A stretch of 64,000 nucleotides of DNA, from contig JAEUKI010000021.1 of assembly GCA_016793325.1 (NCBI GenBank), positions 19,927-83,926 on the forward strand. Direction: 5' to 3'. This document shows, piece by piece, positions 32,963 to 41,110 of this stretch. The translations under genes and the position numbers were made by a program. The notes beneath the pieces are model-generated. The model was not told the DNA's origin. It made no database searches and saw nothing but the letters and a program-made list of their open reading frames with translations. Origin of the DNA: Myxococcales bacterium (GTDB lineage Bacteria > Myxococcota_A > Polyangia > Polyangiales > Ga0077539). Each line of letters starts with the position of its first letter. Position 1 is the stretch's first letter.

Positions 32963-34740
32963 GGGTCGACTCCGGCGAGGTTGGGGTCGAAGAGCAGCAC
33001 GGACTCGCGCTCGAGCGTTCGAACGAGCGCTCGCCACGGCGCGAGGTCGTCGAAGAGGGCGCTCGCGATGGCCGCGCGCGCGGCGCTCTTCGGGGCTTCG
33101 ATGGGCGGAAGGTCCTTGCGCGACGCGATCACGCGCACTGGATCGAGCGTCGGGTCGAGCGAGGCGCGCTCGGCCGCGAGCGCGACGGCGCGCGCGAGGT
33201 CACCGAGCTCGTCGACGAGCCCGACCGAGAGGGCCTCGCTCGCGGCGTAGACGCGGCCGCGGGCGAGGGGTTCGATCTCGCTCGCAGGGCGCTTTCGGCC
33301 GCGCGCGACGATCGAGACGAAATCGTCGTAGACCTCGTCGATGGCGCGGTCGAGCACCGCGCGCTCGTCCTCGGTCCACGCGCGGTAGGGCGAGTAGATC
33401 TCGGCGTTCGCTCCGCGCTTGACGCTCTCGTGCGAGACGCCGAGCTTCGACGCCGCGCCGCCCAGGACGAAGCGCATCGCGACGACGCCGATCGAGCCGG
33501 TGATGGAGGTCGGCTGCGCGACGATGCGATCGGCGAGCGCGGCGACGTAGTAGCCGCCGGACGCAGCGACGTTTGCGAAGTACGCGATCACAGGCTTCTT
33601 CGCGTGCAGTCGCTCGACCTCGCGGGCGATGAGGTCGCTCGCGAGCGCGCTGCCTCCTGGAGAGTCGACGTAGAGGACGACCGCGCCGACGGAGGGACTC
33701 GCGGCCGCGGCGCGGAGGGCAGCGCTCACGTGGGCGACGTCGGCGACGCGATCGGCGCCGCCGCTCGGGGCCTCGGTGGTGATCGTTCCACGGACGTCGA
33801 CGATGGCGACGCGCTTCTTTCGACCGAGAAATCTCGGGCGCTTCGCGCGCGCTTCGGCGTAGCGATCGAACTCGACGAGCTTGGCGAACGGGAGCGGGTC
33901 CGCGTCGCGTCGCAGCTTGGCGAGCAGCTCGTCTTCGTAGAGCGCCCCGTCGATGACCTTCGCGTCGACCGCTTCTCGTGCTCGCACCGGGCTCTTGTCG
34001 ATGAACGCGCGCGCTGCGTCTTCGCTCAGCCGACGGCCCTCGACGAGGGCGCGGACGAGCGATCGATGAAGCGCGTCCGCGAGCGCCTCGGTCTGCATTC
34101 GATTGGGCTCGGAGTAGCCGTCGCGCACGAAGGACTCGGCCGCGCTCTTGAACTCTCGACGCGAGAGGACCTCGACCTCGATCCCGAGGCGGTCGAGCGC
34201 CGAGCGAAAGAACGTGCTGCCCATCGCGATCCCGAGCGGGCCGATCGTGGCGGGCGGGGTCGCGTAGATCTCCGCGCACGCGGTCGCGACGAGGAGCTCT
34301 TTGTTCGCTCCGCCGAAGGGGAGCCACGCGACGGTGCGCACGTTGGCCGCGCGAAGACGGGCGATTTCGTCACGCAGGCTCTCGGCGGTAGCCCAGCCGA
34401 ACGACGCGTCACCGAAGCGAACGAGCACGCCCGCGAGCGACGGATCCCGCGCGGCGACCCTGAGCACGCGGCGCATCTCGGCGACCGAAGGCGGCGGCGT
34501 TCGACCGATCCATCGCTGCCATCGCGGGACGTGCCGCGAGACCTCCGTGATCGGGCCGCGCAAATCGAGCACGAGCCACGCGCCCGACGGCACCGAGCGC
34601 CAACGGAGCAACGCGCGGATCGCGTAGAGCGCGAACACGACGCACGTCGCGACGACGAACGGGACCGCGGGGCCGAGCAGCGCAAACGGCTGCGTCGTCG
34701 CAGCGGTCATCGCGAGAGTGGCGAACGAGGAGTGGAGCAT
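32959..34740 (-). CDS. sppA: Signal peptide peptidase SppA, 67 kDa type (S49)
   Basis: 593 residues from the ATG at 34740; the ATG at 34710 (MTAATTQPFA) is also plausible. An N-terminal transmembrane helix (about 25-43) anchors it with the catalytic part outside the cytoplasm. It is a tandem S49 duplication like E. coli SppA: the N-terminal half gives the catalytic Lys198 (REFKSAAESF) and the C-terminal half gives Ser394 (AASGGYY), preceded by YVDSPGGSA. It cleaves remnant signal peptides in the membrane, which fits the very high lipoprotein load of this genome. Head of the sppA-aroC-aroKB operon. Divergent from the dehydrogenase gene at 34948. Confidence 0.93.
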   Translation of the reverse strand: MLHSSFATLAMTAATTQPFALLGPAVPFVVATCVVFALYAIRALLRWRSVPSGAWLVLDLRGPITEVSRHVPRWQRWIGRTPPPSVAEMRRVLRVAARDPSLAGVLVRFGDASFGWATAESLRDEIARLRAANVRTVAWLPFGGANKELLVATACAEIYATPPATIGPLGIAMGSTFFRSALDRLGIEVEVLSRREFKSAAESFVRDGYSEPNRMQTEALADALHRSLVRALVEGRRLSEDAARAFIDKSPVRAREAVDAKVIDGALYEDELLAKLRRDADPLPFAKLVEFDRYAEARAKRPRFLGRKKRVAIVDVRGTITTEAPSGGADRVADVAHVSAALRAAAASPSVGAVVLYVDSPGGSALASDLIAREVERLHAKKPVIAYFANVAASGGYYVAALADRIVAQPTSITGSIGVVAMRFVLGGAASKLGVSHESVKRGANAEIYSPYRAWTEDERAVLDRAIDEVYDDFVSIVARGRKRPASEIEPLARGRVYAASEALSVGLVDELGDLARAVALAAERASLDPTLDPVRVIASRKDLPPIEAPKSAARAAIASALFDDLAPWRALVRTLERESVLLFDPNLAGVDP

Positions 34741-34947
34741 GCTTCGTCACGAGCGCGGCGCGTCTGGTGGGATCGTCGCGAAACGCCGCGGGAGTGTTGT
34801 GCCAGCGCGCGCGTTTGCAAAGACGCCGACGAGCCCGCGCGCTGGCCAGCAAACGATCGCGGGACGATTGTAAACGCACTCTACACAAAACACTGAACGC
34901 CTTCGCGATTGTGAGAGCGAGGGACCGAGCGCCATAACCCTCGCGCC

Positions 34948-35904
34948 ATGCACGTCGCCTTTTTGGGCTTGGGAACGATGGGCGCCCCCATGGCGCGTCG
35001 CCTCGCCTCGCGGTTCTCGCTCTCGGTCTACAACCGAAGCGCTCACCGGGCAGAGCCCTTCGCCGCCCTCGGCGCCCGCGTGTGCGCGACCCCACGCGAA
35101 GCCGTCGAGCGCGCAGACGTCGTGTGCACGATGCTCGCGGACCCCGCGGCGCTGCGCGCGGTGTCCGACGGGCCCGACGGCGCGCTCGCGTCGCTCCGCG
35201 CTGGATCCGTGTGGGTCGAGCTCTCGACCGTGGGCACCGATGCGCTCGACGCGCTCCGCGCAGCTCTCACGCCGCGCGGTGTTTTGCTGGTGGACGCGCC
35301 GGTCTCGGGCTCGCGCATCCCCGCAGAAGAGGGCGCGCTCGTGGTGCTCGCGGGCGGTCCGTGCGACGCCATCGCGATCGTCGAGCCCGTGCTCCAGGTG
35401 TTCGGAACCGTTCGTCGCACGGGCGGACCCAACAGCGGCGCGGCAACGAAGCTCGTCCTCAATCAACTCGGCGCGCACATGCTCGCGGGGCTCGTGTCGG
35501 GCCTTGTGCTCGGGACCAAGCTCGGCCTCGACCCGCGCGAGCTCTTGGCCTCGATCGACGCGAGCGCGTTTCGCGCTGGAATGTACGCGCACAAGGGCGC
35601 GCGGATCGTCGACGGTCGCTTCGAGCCCGCAGACTTCGCCGTCGATCTCTTGCTCAAGGACCAAGAGCTCGTGCTCGAAGCCGCGCGGCGAAGCGGCGTC
35701 TCGCTCCCGACGCTCGAGTCCGTGCGCGACTTGATCGCGCGCGCCGTCGCCGAGGGCGAGGGCGACAAAGACCTGTGCGCGGTCGTTCGCGTGCTCGAGC
35801 GGGTCGCGGGCGTGATGGCGCGCGCTCCGTCGAAGAGCGGTGCAACCCACGGCTACGAGACGCGCGAAGCGGCCTACTCGACGACGGGCACCGGCGGCGC
35901 CTGA
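34948..35904 (+). CDS. Beta-hydroxyacid dehydrogenase (3-hydroxyisobutyrate dehydrogenase family)
   Basis: 318 residues, ATG at 34948. N-terminal Rossmann fold: GLGTMGAPMA (about 6-15) followed by VYNRS, where Arg after Asn suggests NADP preference. The substrate loop DAPVSGSRIPAEEG and the catalytic Lys in the motif GAATKLVLNQL are present. Members act on 3-hydroxyisobutyrate, tartronate semialdehyde, glyoxylate or succinic semialdehyde; the exact substrate cannot be told from the sequence. The usual length is about 290-300. The 3' end overlaps the converging dynamin gene by 31 bases. Confidence 0.9.
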   Translation: MHVAFLGLGTMGAPMARRLASRFSLSVYNRSAHRAEPFAALGARVCATPREAVERADVVCTMLADPAALRAVSDGPDGALASLRAGSVWVELSTVGTDALDALRAALTPRGVLLVDAPVSGSRIPAEEGALVVLAGGPCDAIAIVEPVLQVFGTVRRTGGPNSGAATKLVLNQLGAHMLAGLVSGLVLGTKLGLDPRELLASIDASAFRAGMYAHKGARIVDGRFEPADFAVDLLLKDQELVLEAARRSGVSLPTLESVRDLIARAVAEGEGDKDLCAVVRVLERVAGVMARAPSKSGATHGYETREAAYSTTGTGGA

Positions 35905-37745
35905 AACTCGCCGTCCGCCGCGGGCGTCGCTGCGGCGTCCGCGTTGGCGGTGACCTCCCACAGCGCGCCGCGCATGAGCCGCACGCGCTCGTTGAGCGCG
36001 CGGACCTTCTCGATGATCGAGTCGACCTCGACGATCGCCGCGGCCTTGTCTGCGCTCTCGAGCGCGAGCGCCTTCTTGGTGTTCTGAAGGATCTCGATGA
36101 TCGAGCGGCGCAGCTCTTCGTTGGCGTTGGTGACGAAGTCCGCGAGCTTCTCGCCGAAGCGATCGATGGCCGCGACGAGCTCGGGCTCGATCTTGCGCGC
36201 GACGTTGCGGACGGCTTCTGGGGCGTTTTGCAGGGCCTTTCGCTTCACCTCTTTGTCGACGCGGTCCTTGAAGACCAGCGCGAGCACCGGGGCGGCGAGC
36301 GTGAGCAGGCCGCCCACGAGGAGGTTGCTCAGGACCATCACGCCGACGCCGAACGCGCCGAGCGCGAAGACGCTCACGTCGTAGGCGACCGTGTCGACCT
36401 TCACGTCGAGCGAGCTCGTTCCTTCGCCCAAGAAGGCCTCGATCTTCTTGTTCGTGTCGCGCGCGTCTTCTTGAACGATCGCGACGATCTCTTCAGCGAG
36501 CCGCTCGAGCTTCTCGCCGAGCAGCGCGCCCTCGCGCTCGAGCCACTTCTTCCACGTGTCCTCGATGAAGCCCGCGAGAAACCGCCGAACGTCGTCCGCG
36601 CTTTGCTGCTCGATCTGCGCGGGAACGGACGAGGCGAACTCCTCGGCGAACGCCGCGAGGTCGCGCTTGGCCAGCGATCGAACGGCGCCGATCTCTTCAG
36701 CGATCCGCCGATGCCGCTCGGCCACGGTGTCCTTGCTGCCCGCGAGGTCCTTCTCGAGCGCGCGGATGCGATCGGCGAGCTCGTCGGCGGACATCGAGAG
36801 CGCGCGCCTACGCACTTCGAGCCCGCGCAGCAGCATGTTGGACACGCGCAGGCCTTCGTCGGCGCCGTAGTCGACGAGCATGCGCAGGCGGTTGTCGCCG
36901 AGGAGCTCATCGAGCTTCTGTCGCAGCGGCGCGAACCCCGAGGCCGCCTCGTCGCCCGCGAGCTGCTTCTCTGCGCTGATGAGCAGCACGGGCGCGCCGG
37001 GCACGAGCTGGTCGAGCTGCTTCTTCGCGTACGCGAGCACTTGATCGCGCTCGCTCGCGTCGAGCATGTCCGACTTGTTGATGGCGAAGACGATTCGATC
37101 GCGTCCGGCGCCCAGCAATTTGTCCCGCAGAAAGCGTCGCTCGCTGTCCTTGAGGATCTGCCCCGCGTCGAGCAAGAAGACCACGGCGTCCGCGCGAGGG
37201 ACGTATCCGTACGTGATCTCCGCGCGCTGCTGGTTGAGGTCGTTGACGCCAGGAGTGTCGACGAGGGTGACCTTGTTCTCGAGGACCGACGCTGGGTACT
37301 CGAGCTCGACGCGGAGGACGTCGTCGGGCATCACGTCTCCGCCCACCACGAGGTCCTGCAATTTCGCCCACGGAACGACCCTTCGCTCGCCGCCGACGAC
37401 GCGCAGCGGGTCCGCGATCCCGTCGCCGCCCGTCGCCTTCGAGCGAAAGACGACCTCGGCGCGCGCCTCTTTGCCGTGCCGCACTTCGTGGATGAGCGCC
37501 GTCGTCGGCGTGATCCCCGAGGGCAAGATCGAGCCGCCGAGCAGGGCGTTTACGAAGGTGCTCTTGCCGTGGTTGAATTCGCCGAGCACGACCAGCACGA
37601 GGCGCTCTTCGCGGAGGCGCGGGAGCCGGTCGTTGAGCAGCCTCTCTCGCAGGGAGGGCGCGCCCGAGCCCTGCGCGAGCTCGGCGAGCGCCTCGAGCTC
37701 GGAGAGGAGGTCCTGCTTGGATTTCGTCAGTGCGTCGAGGGTCAT
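35874..37745 (-). CDS. Bacterial dynamin-like GTPase
   Basis: 623 residues from the ATG at 37745; AAGGAG lies 11 bases upstream. GTPase signatures: G1 GEFNHGKST (about 55-63), the switch Thr in GITPTTA, G3 VDTPGV, and G4 NKSD. The rest is a long helical stalk (DELADRIRALEKDLAG; ERHRRIAEEIGAV), with a hydrophobic pair near 450-490 (FALGAFGVGVMVLSNLLVGGLLTL) that acts as the membrane paddle, as in the bacterial dynamin-like proteins. These proteins remodel or repair membranes and can stabilise them after stress or phage attack. The M48 protease gene lies 69 bases upstream on the same strand. No second dynamin is adjacent. Confidence 0.9.
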   Translation of the reverse strand: MTLDALTKSKQDLLSELEALAELAQGSGAPSLRERLLNDRLPRLREERLVLVVLGEFNHGKSTFVNALLGGSILPSGITPTTALIHEVRHGKEARAEVVFRSKATGGDGIADPLRVVGGERRVVPWAKLQDLVVGGDVMPDDVLRVELEYPASVLENKVTLVDTPGVNDLNQQRAEITYGYVPRADAVVFLLDAGQILKDSERRFLRDKLLGAGRDRIVFAINKSDMLDASERDQVLAYAKKQLDQLVPGAPVLLISAEKQLAGDEAASGFAPLRQKLDELLGDNRLRMLVDYGADEGLRVSNMLLRGLEVRRRALSMSADELADRIRALEKDLAGSKDTVAERHRRIAEEIGAVRSLAKRDLAAFAEEFASSVPAQIEQQSADDVRRFLAGFIEDTWKKWLEREGALLGEKLERLAEEIVAIVQEDARDTNKKIEAFLGEGTSSLDVKVDTVAYDVSVFALGAFGVGVMVLSNLLVGGLLTLAAPVLALVFKDRVDKEVKRKALQNAPEAVRNVARKIEPELVAAIDRFGEKLADFVTNANEELRRSIIEILQNTKKALALESADKAAAIVEVDSIIEKVRALNERVRLMRGALWEVTANADAAATPAADGEFQAPPVPVVE

Positions 37746-37814
37746 TCGTCGGGGTACTCCTTCAACGTTCAGCGCTGTCACTTGATTACTTGTGCTGTCC
37801 GCGTCACGGCGCGG

Positions 37815-38699
37815 TCACAGCACCTTCACGAGCTCGGCGACTTGTTTGTCGATCGCCGCGAGCTCGACGCCGCCCGCGAGCCCGGCGGGCTTGCGGTACA
37901 CTTCGCTCTCGAGAAAGAGCTGCACGGCCTTGATTCGCTTGGGAATGTACGGGTGCGACTGCAGGAGCTCCGACGCGCGTCCGTAGCCCTCGCGCCCCTC
38001 TTCGAGCTGGTTCAAGAACTCCTCGACGTTGAGCTGCTCGAAGAGCTTCATCGAGCCGATCGCCAGCTTCGAGAACGCCGTCGTCGCCGCGCGGGCGTCG
38101 CGCGCGCAGAGCATCCCTGCGCGGTCGCAGGTGATCTCGGCGGCGCGCGACCAGGTCTGCAGCGCGATCAGCGCCGGCTGCACGAGGGGCCCGAGAAACA
38201 GCGACGCGACGCGCGTGAGGATGCTCAGCGTCGTCAGGTAGATCACGTGGCCGTTTTGAATGTGCCCGCACTCGTGGCCGATCACGAAGGTGAGCTCGTC
38301 CTCGGTCATGTTGTCGATGAGCGACGCGTGCACGATGATCACCGACTCTTTTTCGGTGCCCGTGGTCATCGCGTTCATGTTGTCGACGCGGCCCTGGATG
38401 AAGACCATCGGCTCGGGGATTCCCAGGGTGTGCGAGCAGTGGCGCACCATCTCGTGGATCCGCGGAAACTGCTTGGGCCCGACCTTGATCGCCTTGCCGA
38501 GCAGGTCGCCCGCGAGCATGCCCTTGCTGAGCCGGACCGCGCTCGAGATCGCCAGCTGAATCGGCGCAAAATTGCGCATCGTTCGCTGCAGCTCGAGGTC
38601 GCCGGAGAACGCGTAGCGGTCGCCCGCGTATTCGCCTACGAAGCCGGACTTTCGCTCGGTCACATACGAGCTGAAATCCAGCGAGATCGAGTCGGACAT
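37815..38699 (-). CDS. M48-family zinc metalloprotease
   Basis: 294 residues, ATG at 38699. The zinc motif HECGH (in FVIGHECGHIQNGH) and a downstream Glu in AAEITCDRAGM are those of the M48 (HtpX/Ste24/BepA) clan. The flanking hydrophobic stretch (LSILTRVASLFLGPLVQPALI) may embed in the membrane. It has no signal peptide. Substrate Asn/Ala strands (NMNAMTTGT, then SVIIVHASLID) match the family edge strand. HtpX-like enzymes degrade damaged membrane proteins. It precedes the dynamin gene on the same strand, perhaps for membrane quality control. Divergent from the Cys-rich lipoprotein. Confidence 0.92.
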   Translation of the reverse strand: MSDSISLDFSSYVTERKSGFVGEYAGDRYAFSGDLELQRTMRNFAPIQLAISSAVRLSKGMLAGDLLGKAIKVGPKQFPRIHEMVRHCSHTLGIPEPMVFIQGRVDNMNAMTTGTEKESVIIVHASLIDNMTEDELTFVIGHECGHIQNGHVIYLTTLSILTRVASLFLGPLVQPALIALQTWSRAAEITCDRAGMLCARDARAATTAFSKLAIGSMKLFEQLNVEEFLNQLEEGREGYGRASELLQSHPYIPKRIKAVQLFLESEVYRKPAGLAGGVELAAIDKQVAELVKVL

Positions 38700-38830
38700 T
38701 CGCTTTCGCTCCCTTTGCAGAAGACCAGTTCGCTCGGACCCTAGCGCACAGACCCCCTATCGACTACCCCTCCGCGCGCGTGCGTCCGACGTTGTCCTGC
38801 GCGCGCGGCGTCTGCTACGCAGCGCACGAG

Positions 38831-39331
38831 ATGTTCGATCGTTCGACGAAGGAGCGCGCCAGCGCCGCGTTTGTCAGCGCGCTGATCGCTGGTGTGGTGT
38901 TCGCTCGCTGCAACAACAACACCGCCCGGTCGCAGGGCGACGAGCTCTCGAGCGGCGGACGTTCGGACGCGGGGCCCGTGCGTTGGCCTTCGCCGCAAGA
39001 AGCCGGCGCCGTCGAAGACGCCGCGTCGAGCGTCGGCGACGGCGGCGCCGAGTGCGCGCGCGACGAAGACTGCGTTCCTGCGTCGTGCTGCCACCCCACC
39101 CAGTGCGTCGCCATCTCCGCGCGACCGACGTGCGAAGGAATCATGTGCACCAGCGAGTGCCGCGGCGCGACGCTCGACTGCGGCGGGAGCTGCGGGTGCG
39201 TCGCGGGCCGATGCGCGGCGCACATCGCCAACATGCAGCCGCCGATCGAGCTCGATTCGGGCGTGTCTCCGCCAGACGCGTCGAGCTCGGACGCGTCGCG
39301 CGACGCCGGTCGACGCCCTCGACGACGGTAG
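38831..39331 (+). CDS. Cys-rich secreted protein with an eight-or-more-cysteine domain
   Basis: 166 residues from the ATG at 38831. The N-terminus has a hydrophobic stretch (AAFVSALIAGVVFARC) whose Cys26 could be a poor lipobox. After a Ser/Asp linker, residues 84-140 form a compact cysteine-rich domain: CARDEDC, then SCCHPTQC, then CEGIMCTSEC, then DCGGSCGCVAGRC. I recall this pattern from small cysteine-knot-like modules in bacterial and eukaryotic secreted proteins, but cannot name it with certainty. The tail is Asp/Ser-rich and basic. It stands alone and converges on the next minus-strand lipoprotein gene. Confidence 0.68.
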   Translation: MFDRSTKERASAAFVSALIAGVVFARCNNNTARSQGDELSSGGRSDAGPVRWPSPQEAGAVEDAASSVGDGGAECARDEDCVPASCCHPTQCVAISARPTCEGIMCTSECRGATLDCGGSCGCVAGRCAAHIANMQPPIELDSGVSPPDASSSDASRDAGRRPRRR

Positions 39332-39355
39332 TCTGTCGCGTGGAGGGAGCCCGCT

Positions 39356-40258
39356 TCAGCGCGCGTCGGGCGGCGCGGCGTCGGGCTGCGCGGTCGGCTC
39401 GTTGATTCCGTGTTCACTCGCCCAGCGGCGGACGCCGACGGGCCAAGGGCCGCTCGGATGGCGCGCGATCCACGCGCGGATCCGGGGGCCGACGACATCT
39501 CTCGTCGAGGATTCCATCGCGAGGCGCGACTGCGAGCACAGGCCCGTCGTGTACGCGCCGTCGAAGAGTCGATCTGCTGTTTCGTCAGCGTTTTGCCTGA
39601 GCAATCGCTCGACGAGCCACACGGGCGCCTCGCAGCGAACCGCGGTCTCGAGCAGCGTCGATCGCTGCGCGACGAGCGTTCGATCGTCGATCGCGTCGAA
39701 CATCGCCGACGACGCGACGTCTCGAAGCGCTCCGCTCGTCAGCGCTTCGAGCGCGACCCGCGACGGCGCCGCGTGCGTGCGCGCGACGGTGGCAGCGTCG
39801 CCTCGGGCCGAACGCACTGGCGAGAAGAGAGCTCCGTTCGGCGCGATGAGGGCGACGGCGCTCTCCGGTTGGCCGGCGAGGCTCGCGGCGATGACCGTTC
39901 CCTCGGCGTCCGAGCGGACCTCGATCGCGCCTTCGCGCGAGCGGCACGCGGTCGTCAGCTTGATCTCGTCGTCGTCCGCCGCGTACCCGCCCGCGAGCGG
40001 AACGCGCAGCGCAGCCCTCGACGGAGTCTCCACGACGAGCACCACCTGCGCGGCAAATGCGGGGACCGCCGCGCGCTGTCCGCCCGCGAGCGCCGGCGCG
40101 CGGCCAGCGCTTCGCACCACTTCGCATCGGAGCCGCGCCGCGTAGCTGTCGGTCCTGCGCTCGGCGATGTTCTCGCCCTTCGAGCAAGAGCCCATGCATC
40201 CAGCGAAGAGCGGGCCCAGCCACAGCCACGCCAGGGTCTTGTGAGCTTCGAGTTTCAC
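39356..40258 (-). CDS. Putative lipoprotein of unknown function
   Basis: 300 residues, ATG at 40258. A short signal with lipobox FAGC (about Cys21) is followed by another Cys (CMGSC). The body is beta-rich to about residue 150 (AAQVVLVVETPSRAALRVPL; GTVIAASLAGQPESAVALI) and helical after that (LTSGALRDVASSAMFDAIDDRTLVAQ..), with a WASEHGI end. The Pro/Ala/Asp tail resembles those of neighbouring surface proteins. No recognisable family. Converges on the Cys-rich protein gene. Confidence 0.68.
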   Translation of the reverse strand: MKLEAHKTLAWLWLGPLFAGCMGSCSKGENIAERRTDSYAARLRCEVVRSAGRAPALAGGQRAAVPAFAAQVVLVVETPSRAALRVPLAGGYAADDDEIKLTTACRSREGAIEVRSDAEGTVIAASLAGQPESAVALIAPNGALFSPVRSARGDAATVARTHAAPSRVALEALTSGALRDVASSAMFDAIDDRTLVAQRSTLLETAVRCEAPVWLVERLLRQNADETADRLFDGAYTTGLCSQSRLAMESSTRDVVGPRIRAWIARHPSGPWPVGVRRWASEHGINEPTAQPDAAPPDAR

Positions 40259-40395
40259 GGATCGCTGCGCGTTGTACGGCCGTCGCTGTGGAGTTGTGCG
40301 ACCGATTCGACAGGGGGTCGAACACTTGCTGTCCCGCGGTCAGTTGTCGCCGTGTGCGTCTTCGAATATGAGATCATTTACAGCATGACCGCAGG

Positions 40396-41034
40396 TCAGT
40401 CACCGCTGGCATCCGTCGTCGACTGCGCGTCCGGCGCGCCCGCGTCCGGCAGATCGAGCGGGAAGAACCCGTCTCCGCACACGTTTTCGGGCGCGCGCCC
40501 GGTGAGCCCGAGGACGATGCGCTCGAGCGAGGCTTCGTCGACGCAGTCCGCGGTGTACGCGTGGTTCCATGCCATCGCGGCGACGCGCGTGGGCAAGAGC
40601 GGGTCCGGCGTCACGATGATGCGCCGACGAACGCCCTGGGCCATGCACCCGGGCTCCGGCGGGAGGCCTCGCGCAAACGCCTCGAGTCGATCGCGCTCGG
40701 CCGGGGCGAGGTCGGGCCGGTACGCGATCACGACCGCGCCGTGCTCGAGGTTGTGCACCCAGTACCCTCGGGGAATCGCCTCGCGATAGATCCCCCAGCG
40801 CGCCCACTGATCGTAGTGCGTCCCGTTCACCGGCGGATTGTCGCGAAACGCGATCGTGCTCCCCGGCGCGACGTGGGGCGACGCCTGCTCTTCGACCCGA
40901 ACGATGCGACCGTTGCACGCCGCGTCCTCGAGCGTCACGAGCGGCGCTCCTCCGTCGCCCGTCGTGGGCCTGGTGCTGCACGCGGCCATCAACAACGCCA
41001 CCGCCGAGACCATGATGATCTGTCCTTGCCTCAT
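40396..41034 (-). CDS. DUF3105-family lipoprotein
   Basis: 212 residues, ATG at 41034. Lipobox AAC (about Cys19). The central DUF3105 core is clear: PPVNGTHYDQWARWGIY, then REAIPRGYWVHNLEHG and VVIAYRPDLAP. This domain occurs in bacterial membrane and secreted proteins, and its function is not established. A C-terminal Asp/Ala tail follows. Divergent from the HExxH protease gene, with 76 bases between starts, so the promoters overlap. Confidence 0.85.
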   Translation of the reverse strand: MRQGQIIMVSAVALLMAACSTRPTTGDGGAPLVTLEDAACNGRIVRVEEQASPHVAPGSTIAFRDNPPVNGTHYDQWARWGIYREAIPRGYWVHNLEHGAVVIAYRPDLAPAERDRLEAFARGLPPEPGCMAQGVRRRIIVTPDPLLPTRVAAMAWNHAYTADCVDEASLERIVLGLTGRAPENVCGDGFFPLDLPDAGAPDAQSTTDASGD

Positions 41035-41110
41035 CTCGCGTCGCGCGATCGTGGCACAGACCGCGGCGCGGGACGAACGCTCTCGTTGCGGCTACGCTCC
41101 CGCTCAGACG

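Noticed and set aside
35082..38744. 1220-residue open frame on the plus strand
   Set aside because: It is antisense to the dynamin-like and M48 protease genes, and its composition (Arg/Ala/Glu runs, no domain) is that of a shadow frame in high-GC DNA.
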